From NCBI GenBank assembly GCA_041563475.1, contig JBFFMY010000008.1:1-64000 (forward strand): 64,000 bases of DNA, written 5' to 3'. A model generated the notes under the pieces. It did no database searches. It worked only from the letters and a program-made list of their open reading frames with translations, and was not told the origin of the DNA. The stretch is from CAJXZP01 sp041563475. Its GTDB lineage: Bacteria > Bacteroidota > Bacteroidia > Flavobacteriales_G > Salibacteraceae. Of this stretch, positions 16,877 through 25,215 are shown piece by piece; position 1 is the stretch's first letter; each line of letters begins with the position of its first letter. A program made the translations under genes and the position numbers.

Positions 16877-18571
16877 TTAAAAGGTACTAGAAAGCGTTAA
16901 TTTAATACCATTTGAGGCGGGTACAACTCTACAGATTCCACCAACGCAAAAGAGACCTTCTCTTTGACGTCCATAACTTAACATAATTCTACTAGCTTTT
17001 TTGGTATATCCAACTGCAGTTGTAAAGTAATGAATTTGTTTTTCTGGCACCTTATTTCCATAATTGTATTGATCTAATATAGAAAACGACCAATGGGGAG
17101 AGATTGTATATTCTGCTACGAATGCTAACCAATCTCCATCATGTTGTTCCGTAAGTAAAATTTGAGCTTCGGCACGAATGGTCTGCGTTTTGGTTACTCT
17201 ATACTTACCTTCAAGAACAGCCACATTAGCTTTAATGTTCTGCCCACGGTATTCGGGTTTACCTTGTAATATATCAATATTATAATACAAATTTTGATAG
17301 GTAAGTTTCAAAGAAAATTCTTTGCTAAACTTATGGGTAATAGTAACATTAAAATCATGCCATAAACCAGAACTATCACCTGGGCTAAACAAACTAGCAG
17401 ACGGTTTAAACATATTTACGGTATAGCCTTGGCGAGTTGGGTCATTTTCTGGATCTAAATTTGTGGTATCTAAACCTTGTGCCCAGGAGAAATTGGCAAA
17501 AACTGTTGTTCCATATTTCCCTCCAAGAAGTGAGTTTCTTTTAAATTTATAAACCGCATCCACTTGAAAGGCCATTTCATTTTGAAGTTGGGTAGCGTAT
17601 GGGTATAATGTACTCATTAATAGGTAACTATGGGGTTTTGTTAAGGCAGGCACATAACTAATGTATTCTTCCACAAATTGACTCCCATTGTTTCTATCCG
17701 CTCGATAGGCCATATTAACTAAAGTATGTGCCGTAAAATTAATTCCAAACCCACGTTGTGCATATCCAACTCCGGCTTCTAATGCTTGTCCATTTCCATA
17801 GAGATATCCGTTGTCTGCAGAAGGATCGTTGTATTTATAGGCATATTCACTATAGATGGAAAAACCCTTTCTAGAAATTTTAAAACGACCATCCAAAACC
17901 ATCACATTTTCAGGTAGTATTAAATCAGGATTTTTATCTTCTTGATAACGGCTAGTTACCGCACCTCCAAATTGGATTTTGGTTGGGTTGTCTGCCAAGC
18001 TTTTAACCATATCGTTGAGCTGAAAATTCATGTCTGCTCCCCTAACAATTCCTTCACTTTGCGTAAAGTAATTTCTCATGGTACCAATTAAGGTTTTGAT
18101 AGTAATTCCATGATCAGAATACGTTGCTCTAAATCCATCAATAGAATTATCTACTCCTAGGGTAGGTTCGAAATATGTTCTTAAGGCAAATCCATTTCCA
18201 AATTGTTCGTAAAAATTTCCTGCTGTAAAATCAAAAGCACCAATTTTATAACCAGCATATCTATAAGGAATACCGTTTCCTTTGTATTCTGGACTATAAC
18301 CAAGCATGGCATTTTGATAACTTTCATAACGAAGACCAGCTCTGAAATTACCTCTTGTATAATTTAAGTTTAAGAATCCATTAAATAAAACTTGCTCTGG
18401 TACATCAGGAGCTCCAATTAGAGAATCTTTTCGGTAATACTGGGCATTCATATCAAAATTTCCATGAATACTTCCAAGATCAACGTTGCTTAAATCTACA
18501 TTTTGAGCGTTTAATACGGGAAATGTGGATGCTAGACAAACTAAAGCAACCAAACCTTTGAAAAACTGCAT
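16877..18571 (-). CDS. DUF6029-like outer-membrane beta-barrel protein
   Basis: The 564-residue protein has a signal peptide (about 1-22, ending VLNAQ). It then has alternating aromatic/polar strands throughout (NYTRGNFRAGLRYESYQNAM, YRYAGYKIGAFDFTAGNFYE) and ends in an aromatic residue (TLSSTF), as beta-barrels do. The N-terminal GSIHGNFDMNAQYYRKDSLI and IPYRYAGYK segments match my recollection of DUF6029. The function is unknown. It lies between TlpA (18-bp gap) and the Omp28 lipoprotein (10-bp gap), so the three products probably act together in the envelope. Confidence 0.75.
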   Translation of the reverse strand: MQFFKGLVALVCLASTFPVLNAQNVDLSNVDLGSIHGNFDMNAQYYRKDSLIGAPDVPEQVLFNGFLNLNYTRGNFRAGLRYESYQNAMLGYSPEYKGNGIPYRYAGYKIGAFDFTAGNFYEQFGNGFALRTYFEPTLGVDNSIDGFRATYSDHGITIKTLIGTMRNYFTQSEGIVRGADMNFQLNDMVKSLADNPTKIQFGGAVTSRYQEDKNPDLILPENVMVLDGRFKISRKGFSIYSEYAYKYNDPSADNGYLYGNGQALEAGVGYAQRGFGINFTAHTLVNMAYRADRNNGSQFVEEYISYVPALTKPHSYLLMSTLYPYATQLQNEMAFQVDAVYKFKRNSLLGGKYGTTVFANFSWAQGLDTTNLDPENDPTRQGYTVNMFKPSASLFSPGDSSGLWHDFNVTITHKFSKEFSLKLTYQNLYYNIDILQGKPEYRGQNIKANVAVLEGKYRVTKTQTIRAEAQILLTEQHDGDWLAFVAEYTISPHWSFSILDQYNYGNKVPEKQIHYFTTAVGYTKKASRIMLSYGRQREGLFCVGGICRVVPASNGIKLTLSSTF

Positions 18572-18589
18572 ACTAAATAATTGAAGTGC

Positions 18590-19096
18590 TTATTTTATAG
18601 ATTCGCCAGCGGCTAATTTTTTAACTAATTCCAAAAGCTCTTCTTCGTCTCCAGGATTGTACGCGGTGTGTTGGTTTACCAAATTCCCTTCTCCATCAAA
18701 CAAAAATACATGAGGAACATTGTTTACATTCATTGCTCTTCTGAATTCTGAGTTCACATCTAAAAGAACCTCAAAAGGCCAATCTTGACCATACACGTAG
18801 GGCTGAACGCTATTTACAGATCTTGAATTATCAATAGATACGGCATAAATTTTCACGCCAGTTTCTTCCCAATCAGGCCACTCATCGTTAATTGCATTTA
18901 ATTCAGCCTTGCAAGGCGCACACCATGTAGCCCAAAAATTAATTATGAAAGGTTTCCCATCATTATTGATTTCACTGGTCTTAAATGTAGCAAAATCAAT
19001 GGTTTGAATTTGGATATCTGGAATTGAAGTTTGAGCATTTAAGCCCACTGCAAATGCCAAAGCAGTCAAAAGTGTAAAAGTGTATTTCATAATCAA
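18590..19096 (-). CDS. Exported TlpA-family thioredoxin-like protein
   Basis: The 168-residue protein has a signal peptide (about 1-22, ending GLNAQ). A thioredoxin fold follows with the active site FWATWCAPCKAEL (Cys59, Cys62) and the cis-Pro loop VPHVFLF. TlpA/ResA-type proteins are periplasmic thiol reductases that receive electrons from a membrane donor. It opens the operon with DUF6029 and Omp28. No CcdA/DsbD-type donor gene lies in the window. A second ATG two codons on (MKYTF) is an equally possible start. Confidence 0.9.
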   Translation of the reverse strand: MIMKYTFTLLTALAFAVGLNAQTSIPDIQIQTIDFATFKTSEINNDGKPFIINFWATWCAPCKAELNAINDEWPDWEETGVKIYAVSIDNSRSVNSVQPYVYGQDWPFEVLLDVNSEFRRAMNVNNVPHVFLFDGEGNLVNQHTAYNPGDEEELLELVKKLAAGESIK

Positions 19097-19123
19097 ATGG
19101 AATTAGTATGTATGCGAAAAGGC

Positions 19124-19131
19124 CAAATATA
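19124..19131 (-). promoter_or_regulatory. Candidate -7 element for the TlpA operon
   Basis: The minus strand reads TATATTTG, a full match to TAnnTTTG, 28 bp before the TlpA start. There is no TTG at -33 spacing, only a T-rich stretch, so the call is tentative. Confidence 0.4.
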
Positions 19132-19248
19132 ATGTTATTAAAGACTATAAAAAACCATTATATATCATTAACAAAAGATTTAGCGGGGTATGTAGTTCAA
19201 AATCTAGGCCAACCTTTATTTTACTAGGTAAAAGGTGGGTTGCGGCAA

Positions 19249-19283
19249 TAAAAAAAGCCGATAGTCATTAACTATCGGCTTTT
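19249..19283 (-). terminator. Terminator of the downstream Omp28-type T9SS gene
   Basis: A perfect 12-bp stem (AAAGCCGATAGT / ACTATCGGCTTT, arms about 19254-19265 and 19271-19282) with a 5-base loop is followed on the minus strand by a run of T. It lies 23 bp past the stop codon at 19306. Confidence 0.88.
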
Positions 19284-19305
19284 AAAATTTATACTAAATC
19301 AGATA

Positions 19306-21324
19306 TTATTTTTGAATAACTAATTTACGTGTTGAAGTTTTTGAATCAGAAGAAACCTCAATGAAATACATACCGTTAGTGAAATCCTTAGTATCTAAAG
19401 AAATTACATTACTACCAGTTGTAAGTGTTTTATTAAACAATTGAATTGTTCTTCCAGTCATGTCATAAATACGGATATCAACATTTTGAACGTCTTCAAC
19501 AGTCAATTCTAAAGCAGCAGTGTTAACCGCTGGGTTTGGGTAAATAGAGATGTTGTTTTCAGAGAACAACTCTTCCACGCTAACAGCCCATCCACTTGCA
19601 CTAATATTATCTAAGTACATACAGTTTCCATTTCCACTACCTGTTACAACGAATTTAATCATTACCTCTGAAGTTCCTTCGTATTGAGAAAGACTCACAG
19701 ATTCACTAGCCCACTGTGTTGGAGAAGGATAAAATGTATTTTGATTATCTGCTGGTCCAGTAGCCAAATCAGAACCTGATTTAGCAAAAAGGCTTGACCA
19801 AGTTGTACCACAATCAGTAGATCCGAAAACCTCTAATTTATCCGTGAACGTGCTTGTTAAACCCGCAACAGCATAATCAAAAGTTACTTGACCGTTTGTC
19901 ACAGAACTGAAATCAATTTTGTATGTAATGATTTCATTTTGTTGTCCCGCATTCATGTTATATAAACGATGTCTAAAACTTTTTGCAGAAGTAGCATATG
20001 CTCCTAGAGCATTTGGGATTCCAGAAAAAGAAGTTTGTGAAATAACAAAAAAGTCAGGATTAGCATACATTGCTGTATTTTCCCATACCTCATCAAAATC
20101 TGCATTATCTTCAAAATCTTCCGTATATGATGTTCCAATTGAGGAATTATCAATGGTTAAGAATGTTGGAGAATCAGATGCGTTGTTTCCAGTAACAATT
20201 TCCATTTCAGTAGAACTTGTAGGAGAAACATCATAACTAATGCTATGTGAACCACCAGAAATTGAAGCTGCTGGGAAAGTATGAGAAACAGAAGCTCCAC
20301 CCGCTAAAGGAGTAGTAATAGTTTGAGAAACCGGTGCACCACCATCGATAGAATAGCTTATTTCATATCCAGAACATGCGTTGGTTTCGTTATTTGTTAC
20401 ATACACTTTGGGTGTAATGCTAGAAACACAAAGATCAGACGGAGCTGAAGTTTGGTTTGCTGTTTCTAAATCAACCAATACTGTTCCAGCAGGAACTGTA
20501 AAAGAAACAGGGCCTTCTGCACCTGTAATGATTTCTTGTTGACCTTCAACAATAAATCCAATAACCTGTAAATCGCCAATTTCAACTGGAATACCATTGA
20601 TGTTTGTTGGGATAGTCCAAGTGTATTGTTTTGTAACGGTAGTACCAGAAGTAGTTGTAGTTACTACATCACCCCATTGACCTGTAATTAAATGACGTAA
20701 CATGTGTCCGTGGTTATAATTTCCATTAGGAAGAATTTGACCTGGATTGTATGTTGCACCACCCGTTTGAGGACCTTCAATATTATTTTGAGTTACAGCC
20801 ACATTAATGTTTACTGCACTTGCTCCGTTAGCTGTAAAATAAGCTTCCAAATCCACTGTCATAACACGTGTAGCTACATCAATATCTGCTTCTAATGCAA
20901 CATTTACATAAGATGATTGTGTTAATATTTGTCCACCCGCGGTAGTCCAATCTCCCCTACTCATTGCAGTTCCAGAACCTTGTTGCATTCCAGGAAATAA
21001 ATGACGATTGATAGTTCCAGCAGGATATCCAGTAAGACCTGATTGACCAGCGATAGCTGAACCGAAAGGAGTTCTAAAGTCTGGATCGCCAGCTCCCGGG
21101 GCAGCATAACTTCCAGTATGTACATTAATAAGGAACACATCGTTTGGATTTGCAGATCGTAATTGTTCTGCACGAAGGTGTCCATCTGGGCAATAAACAC
21201 AGTAAATTCCTGTGAATTCCTCCAAAACAACATTTTTGTTTGATGGAGTGGTACTAACAGGCAATTGAGCCATTGCGCCAAGACTTAATAGAATGGACGC
21301 GGATGCAAGTAAAGTTCTTTTCAT
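19306..21324 (-). CDS. Omp28-type T9SS cargo protein, paralog A
   Basis: The 672-residue protein has a signal peptide (MKRTLLASASILLSLGAMAQ). The Omp28 motif VVLEEFTGIYCVYCPDGHLR carries CVYC at 42-45. A CARDB/fibronectin-like beta region with a SYSIDGGAPVSQTITTPLAG repeat unit covers about 290-390. A MAM/jelly-roll-like segment (about 400-585) and a type A T9SS sorting domain follow (VEELFSENNISIYPNPAVNT to the end). I use the ATG at 21324. An in-frame ATG at 21426 adds 34 residues before the signal peptide, and the paralog starts at MKRTLL. Residues 1-391 are about 92% identical to paralog B; the remainder differs strongly. Confidence 0.85.
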   Translation of the reverse strand: MKRTLLASASILLSLGAMAQLPVSTTPSNKNVVLEEFTGIYCVYCPDGHLRAEQLRSANPNDVFLINVHTGSYAAPGAGDPDFRTPFGSAIAGQSGLTGYPAGTINRHLFPGMQQGSGTAMSRGDWTTAGGQILTQSSYVNVALEADIDVATRVMTVDLEAYFTANGASAVNINVAVTQNNIEGPQTGGATYNPGQILPNGNYNHGHMLRHLITGQWGDVVTTTTSGTTVTKQYTWTIPTNINGIPVEIGDLQVIGFIVEGQQEIITGAEGPVSFTVPAGTVLVDLETANQTSAPSDLCVSSITPKVYVTNNETNACSGYEISYSIDGGAPVSQTITTPLAGGASVSHTFPAASISGGSHSISYDVSPTSSTEMEIVTGNNASDSPTFLTIDNSSIGTSYTEDFEDNADFDEVWENTAMYANPDFFVISQTSFSGIPNALGAYATSAKSFRHRLYNMNAGQQNEIITYKIDFSSVTNGQVTFDYAVAGLTSTFTDKLEVFGSTDCGTTWSSLFAKSGSDLATGPADNQNTFYPSPTQWASESVSLSQYEGTSEVMIKFVVTGSGNGNCMYLDNISASGWAVSVEELFSENNISIYPNPAVNTAALELTVEDVQNVDIRIYDMTGRTIQLFNKTLTTGSNVISLDTKDFTNGMYFIEVSSDSKTSTRKLVIQK
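20152..21324 (-). repeat. Direct repeat, copy A: duplicated N-terminal coding half
   Basis: This stretch encodes the first 391 residues of paralog A. It aligns without gaps to 22308-23480 (offset 2156). By hand count there are about 32 amino-acid differences over the aligned length. Similarity drops sharply after the shared DSP(T/S)FLTI motif. Confidence 0.85.
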
Positions 21325-21348
21325 TTGTTTGAATTTAAATTTAGAACC

Positions 21349-21375
21349 GCAATATAGCATTTTAATATAATCAAA
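21349..21375 (-). promoter_or_regulatory. Candidate promoter of paralog A, conserved with paralog B
   Basis: The minus strand reads TTTG, 15 bases, TATATTGC, then GGTTCTAAATTT. Paralog B has TTTG, 16 bases, TATATTGC, then GGGTCTAAATTT at the same place. The -7 lacks one T relative to TAnnTTTG. Conservation between the copies is the main support. Confidence 0.45.
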
Positions 21376-21403
21376 CCAAAAGGCCTGATTTTGAATTAAT
21401 AGA

Positions 21404-21441
21404 ACAAAAAAAGCGGTTATGTACACCGTACATAACCGCTT
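21404..21441 (-). terminator. Strong terminator of paralog B
   Basis: A perfect 14-bp stem (AAGCGGTTATGTAC / GTACATAACCGCTT, arms 21411-21424 and 21428-21441) with a 3-base loop is followed on the minus strand by TTTTTTT. It separates the two paralogs into independent transcripts. Confidence 0.92.
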
Positions 21442-21458
21442 CAGTAAATTGTAAAAGA

Positions 21459-23480
21459 TTAGTGTTGTACCACGATTCTTTTAGTTGTGCTTAATCCGTT
21501 TTCAGAAATAGTAACAAAATAAACCCCAGACTCTAAATTAGTCGTTGAGATGTTAATTTGATTTTCTCCTTTATTGATTGCAGTATTTTGTTGCGCGAAA
21601 ACAACTTTTCCAACTACATCAATTACTGAAATAGTAACGTTAGCAGCTTTCACAGATTCAATAGCAACAGTTACGTTGTTATTTGCTGGATTTGGGAAAG
21701 TTCTAACTAAGTCAGAAGAGAATAATTCTTCAACTCCAGTAGTAACACCACTAATGTTAATGTTATCCACGTATAAACAATCACCGAAATCACTTGTTCC
21801 AGTAAATTTCACCATAATCTCTTTTCCAACATAGTTATCAAGATTGACAGTGTTTGCAACCCAATCATCATTACCTGGAATGAAAAAAGAATTATTTTGA
21901 TTGATTTCTGGAGCAGTTTTTAAATCTGCGCCAGTTTTAACCCAAACTGATGTCCAAGAAGAACCACAATCCTCAGAAACAAAAATCTCTAATTTATCAT
22001 TTGTTCCTTGCCATGTTGTAAATGCATGATCAAATGTAATGGAGGCAGATTCTTTACCAACTAAATCAATTTTGTCAAAAAATACAGAGCCGACTTTTCC
22101 AGCAGAATTATTCCAAAAGTAAAACCATAATGAGTTAGCCGATTGCCCAAAACCACCTACAGGTTGAGTTGAAGAAGTAGATAGGTAACTGATATCAACG
22201 GTGAAAAAGTTAGATAAATCACCATCGGTATAAGCTCCTGTTGGCATTTCAGTAGATCCAACTGATTCAAAATCTTCTGATTTAGGGGTTGCAGAAACAG
22301 AAGAAGAGATAGTTAAAAAACTAGGTGAATCAGATGTATTATTCCCTGTCACTAGTTCTAGTTCAGTTGAACTTGTTGGAGAAATGTCATAACTAATACT
22401 GTGTGTCCCGCCAGAAATTGCAGCTGCAGGGAATGTATGAGAAACAGATGCCCCACCCGCTAAAGGAGTAGTAATAGTTTGAGAAACTGGTGCACCACCA
22501 TCGATAGAATAACTAACTTCATATCCTGAACATGCGTTGGTTTCGTTATTTGTTACATACACTTTAGGGGTAATGGTAGAAACACAATAATCAGCAGGAG
22601 TAGAAGTTTGGTTTTGTGTTTGTAAATCAACCAATACTGTTCCAGCAGGAACAGTATATGTAACAGGGCCTTCAGCACCTGTAATTATTTCTTGTTGACC
22701 CTCAACAATAAATCCAATAACTTGTAATTCACCAATTTCAACTGGAATACCATTGATATCCGTTGGGATAGTCCAAGTATATTGTTTTGTTACAGTTGTT
22801 CCAGAAGTAGTGGTAGTTACCACATCACCCCATTGACCTGTAATCATATGACGTAACATGTGACCATGGTTGTAATTACCATTTGGTAATACTTGACCTG
22901 GATTGTATGAAGAACCACCTGTTTGAGGACCTTCAATATTATTTTGCGTCACAGCAACATTAATGTTCATTGAGCTTGCTCCGTTAGCTGTAAAATAAGC
23001 TTCCAAATCAACAGTCATAACACGTGTAGCTACATCAATATCTGCTTCTAATGCAACATTTACATAAGATGCTTCCGTTAATATTTGTCCACCCGCAGTA
23101 GCCCAATCTCCTCTGCTCATTGCAGTTCCAGAACCTTGTTGCATTCCAGGGAATAAATGACGGTTGATAGTTCCAGCAGGATATCCAGTAAGACCTGATT
23201 GACCAGCGATAGCAGCACCAAAAGTTGTTCTGAAATCTGGGTCACCGGCTCCAGGAGCGGCATAACTACCCGTATGGATATTAACAAGGAACACATCGTT
23301 TGGATTTGCAGCTCGTAATTGTTCTGCACGAAGGTGTCCATCTGGACAGTAAACACAGTAAATTCCTGTGAATTCCTCCAAAACAACATTTTTGTTTGAT
23401 GGAGTAGTACTAACAGGCAATTGAGCCATTGCACCAAGACTTAATAGAATGGATGCGGATGCAAGTAAAGTTCTTTTCAT
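21459..23480 (-). CDS. Omp28-type T9SS cargo protein, paralog B
   Basis: The 673-residue protein has the same signal peptide and Omp28 motif as paralog A (VVLEEFTGIYCVYCPDGHLR, CVYC at 42-45). From about residue 392 it has its own jelly-roll-like segment (SITFDHAFTTWQGTNDKLEI, DCGSSWTSVWVKTG). It ends in a T9SS type A sorting domain (VRTFPNPANNNVTVAIESV ... TTKRIVVQH). It is probably exposed on or released from the cell surface. It has its own promoter and terminator. The extracellular partner is unknown. Confidence 0.85.
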   Translation of the reverse strand: MKRTLLASASILLSLGAMAQLPVSTTPSNKNVVLEEFTGIYCVYCPDGHLRAEQLRAANPNDVFLVNIHTGSYAAPGAGDPDFRTTFGAAIAGQSGLTGYPAGTINRHLFPGMQQGSGTAMSRGDWATAGGQILTEASYVNVALEADIDVATRVMTVDLEAYFTANGASSMNINVAVTQNNIEGPQTGGSSYNPGQVLPNGNYNHGHMLRHMITGQWGDVVTTTTSGTTVTKQYTWTIPTDINGIPVEIGELQVIGFIVEGQQEIITGAEGPVTYTVPAGTVLVDLQTQNQTSTPADYCVSTITPKVYVTNNETNACSGYEVSYSIDGGAPVSQTITTPLAGGASVSHTFPAAAISGGTHSISYDISPTSSTELELVTGNNTSDSPSFLTISSSVSATPKSEDFESVGSTEMPTGAYTDGDLSNFFTVDISYLSTSSTQPVGGFGQSANSLWFYFWNNSAGKVGSVFFDKIDLVGKESASITFDHAFTTWQGTNDKLEIFVSEDCGSSWTSVWVKTGADLKTAPEINQNNSFFIPGNDDWVANTVNLDNYVGKEIMVKFTGTSDFGDCLYVDNINISGVTTGVEELFSSDLVRTFPNPANNNVTVAIESVKAANVTISVIDVVGKVVFAQQNTAINKGENQINISTTNLESGVYFVTISENGLSTTKRIVVQH
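22308..23480 (-). repeat. Direct repeat, copy B: duplicated N-terminal coding half
   Basis: This is the counterpart of 20152-21324, with the same orientation and length. The downstream halves of the two genes share only the fold type, not close sequence. Confidence 0.85.
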
Positions 23481-23505
23481 TTGTTTTTATTTAAAATTTA
23501 GACCC

Positions 23506-23533
23506 GCAATATATAACATAATGTGTTTTCAAA
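23506..23533 (-). promoter_or_regulatory. Candidate promoter of paralog B
   Basis: TTTG, 16 bases, then TATATTGC on the minus strand, followed by GGGTCTAAATTT. This matches the layout upstream of paralog A. Confidence 0.45.
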
Positions 23534-23596
23534 GAAATTCTTTTTCCCCCCCTTTTCTTTTTTAAATATTGAAGTTTTAGGGAGCAAAAAAGGTGA

Positions 23597-23627
23597 TTGA
23601 CATATATTAATATTTAGGTTAATTTCG
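23597..23627 (+). promoter_or_regulatory. Candidate promoter of the small T9SS protein gene
   Basis: TTG (23597-23599) is followed after 20 bases by TAATTTCG (23620-23627), five of six conserved positions of the -7 consensus. The start codon is at 23670. Confidence 0.35.
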
Positions 23628-23669
23628 CGGCTACCTTATAATTAATGGAATCACTAAAAAATCAAGTTT

Positions 23670-24392
23670 ATGTTTAAAAAATTACTTTCAATTATTGTAT
23701 TTGTGGGGGCGTCAGTAACATCCTTCTCTCAATTATCTTTCAGTAGCGATTCGTCCTATTCGCAAATGGTTCCTGGGGTATTTACAAAGTGTTCAATTAC
23801 TGTTTCCAATACGGGCAACCATGATGTAATGGTTTCATGGAGAATGATAAACTCAACTTTAAAGGATTTCGGAAATCCGGATGGATCATGGGCTATAGGA
23901 TATTGTGACTGTGTGCAATGTTACTTTAATGATTTCAATTTATTAATTCAACAAGATTCTTGTCCGGACGCAATGGCTCCAGGTGAATCCGTTGATTGGT
24001 ATATTACCATTGATCCAGGAACAGTGGCCATGGCTAATGCAGAATGGATTGTAGAAGTGCATAATTATACGGATGATATTAAAGATACCATTTCCTATTT
24101 TTTATTAGATCATCCAAATTCTGTAAAAAAGATAAATTATAATGCAGAGGTGAAATCCTATCCAAATCCTGCGAATAATGAATTAGTTGTGGATTATACA
24201 TTAACGAATGTAAACAATCCTGTGCTTTCTGTATATAGTTTATTGGGTTCTAAATTAGAATCATTTCCAGTAAATAAGGCAAATGGCCGTTTGAACGTAA
24301 ATACATCCAACTATGAAAATGGGATGTATTTTTATACTATCGAAGAAAATGGACAACGTGTTTTTATTCAAAAATTTAATGTAGTTCACTAA
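23670..24392 (+). CDS. Small secreted protein with T9SS sorting domain
   Basis: The 240-residue protein has a signal peptide (about 1-20, ending SVTSFSQ). A single beta-sandwich domain of about 130 residues resembles a CARDB/DUF11-like fold (ITVSNTGNHDVMVSWRMINS) and contains a cysteine-rich CDCVQC. The C-terminal T9SS sorting domain is SYPNPANNELVVDYTLTNVN ... FIQKFNVVH. It is convergent with the sirtuin gene, overlapping it by four bases. The function is unknown. It is next to the Omp28-type cargo genes but transcribed oppositely. Confidence 0.8.
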   Translation: MFKKLLSIIVFVGASVTSFSQLSFSSDSSYSQMVPGVFTKCSITVSNTGNHDVMVSWRMINSTLKDFGNPDGSWAIGYCDCVQCYFNDFNLLIQQDSCPDAMAPGESVDWYITIDPGTVAMANAEWIVEVHNYTDDIKDTISYFLLDHPNSVKKINYNAEVKSYPNPANNELVVDYTLTNVNNPVLSVYSLLGSKLESFPVNKANGRLNVNTSNYENGMYFYTIEENGQRVFIQKFNVVH

Positions 24393-25081
24393 ACTTTATT
24401 TTCTAATAAGATTTTAACTAAAGCCGGGACAGCAGTTCCGGCTTTTTCTTTGACTACAATTACATTTTCGGTGGTTGAAATTTCGTTTGCTTTTGGATCA
24501 ATCAAAAAAACTTCACAATGTGCAGGTACAGAATGAATTAATCCTGCCGCAGGATACACATTTAAACTTGTTCCAATTACGATGAAAATGTCTGCTTGAT
24601 AACAAATGTCTGCTGCGATTAAAATATTTGGAACATCCTCACCAAACCAAACAATATGTGGACGTAGTTGCTCTCCGTTTGGGTGTAAATCTCCTTGTAG
24701 AATGGTTTGGTAACCGATGTCAATTATAGAATCTTCAGAAAACTCTCCTCGAGCTTGGGTTAATTGTCCGTGAAGATGCAATACTTGATTAGATCCGCCA
24801 CGATCATTTAAATTATCAACTATTTGAGTAATAACGTGAACATTAAAATTTTCCTCAAGCTCGGCCACTGCTTTATGGGCATTATTCGGTTCAGCATGTT
24901 CCAGTTCCGTTCTTCTGAAATTATAAAAATCTAAAACCAATTGTTTATTTGCAAGCCAAGCCTCAGGAGTAGCCACCTCATAAATGCTGTGATTATTCCA
25001 TAGACCGTCAGAATCTCTAAAAGTCTTCAAGCCACTTTCAGCGCTAATTCCTGCGCCCGTTAAAACAACAATATTTTTCAT
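24389..25081 (-). CDS. cobB: NAD-dependent protein deacylase, sirtuin without zinc-binding cysteines
   Basis: The 230-residue protein has the NAD motif VLTGAGISAESGLKTFRDSD (residues 6-25), TQIVDNL and the catalytic His104 in HLHGQL. FYNFRR (Tyr53 and Arg56) matches the YxxR pair that marks class III desuccinylase/demalonylase sirtuins such as CobB and SIRT5. The segment that normally holds four zinc cysteines (about 110-140) contains none. IVWFGEDVP and GTSLNVYPAAGL are intact. It is cytosolic and monocistronic, divergent from maeB. Confidence 0.88.
   Translation of the reverse strand: MKNIVVLTGAGISAESGLKTFRDSDGLWNNHSIYEVATPEAWLANKQLVLDFYNFRRTELEHAEPNNAHKAVAELEENFNVHVITQIVDNLNDRGGSNQVLHLHGQLTQARGEFSEDSIIDIGYQTILQGDLHPNGEQLRPHIVWFGEDVPNILIAADICYQADIFIVIGTSLNVYPAAGLIHSVPAHCEVFLIDPKANEISTTENVIVVKEKAGTAVPALVKILLENKV
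24420..24447 (+). terminator. Plus-strand terminator embedded in the sirtuin 3' coding end
   Basis: AAAGCCGGGAC-AGCA-GTTCCGGCTTT forms an 11-bp stem with one G-U pair, followed by TTTC. It is 27 bp after the T9SS gene stop and lies inside the antisense sirtuin CDS. Confidence 0.7.
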
Positions 25082-25142
25082 TTCATAAAATTAAAACATT
25101 GCATTTAATTGGTGAAAATACATTACGAAAAGCCAATAAATA

Positions 25143-25175
25143 TTGGTTTTTCGCGGTAGGGATTGTGTAAATTTG
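25143..25175 (+). promoter_or_regulatory. Promoter of the maeB-ruvA-sprA unit
   Basis: TTG (25143-25145) and TAAATTTG (25168-25175) are separated by 22 bases, within the N17-23 range. The -7 element is a full match. It lies 41 bp before the maeB start. Confidence 0.55.
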
Positions 25176-25215
25176 CGCATCCATTTTTGGATAAACATCT
25201 TAAGCATTTGAGATT

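Noticed and set aside
21325..21426. 34-residue extension of Omp28-type paralog A
   Set aside because: It would bury the signal peptide, covers the shared promoter and the upstream terminator, and has no counterpart in paralog B.
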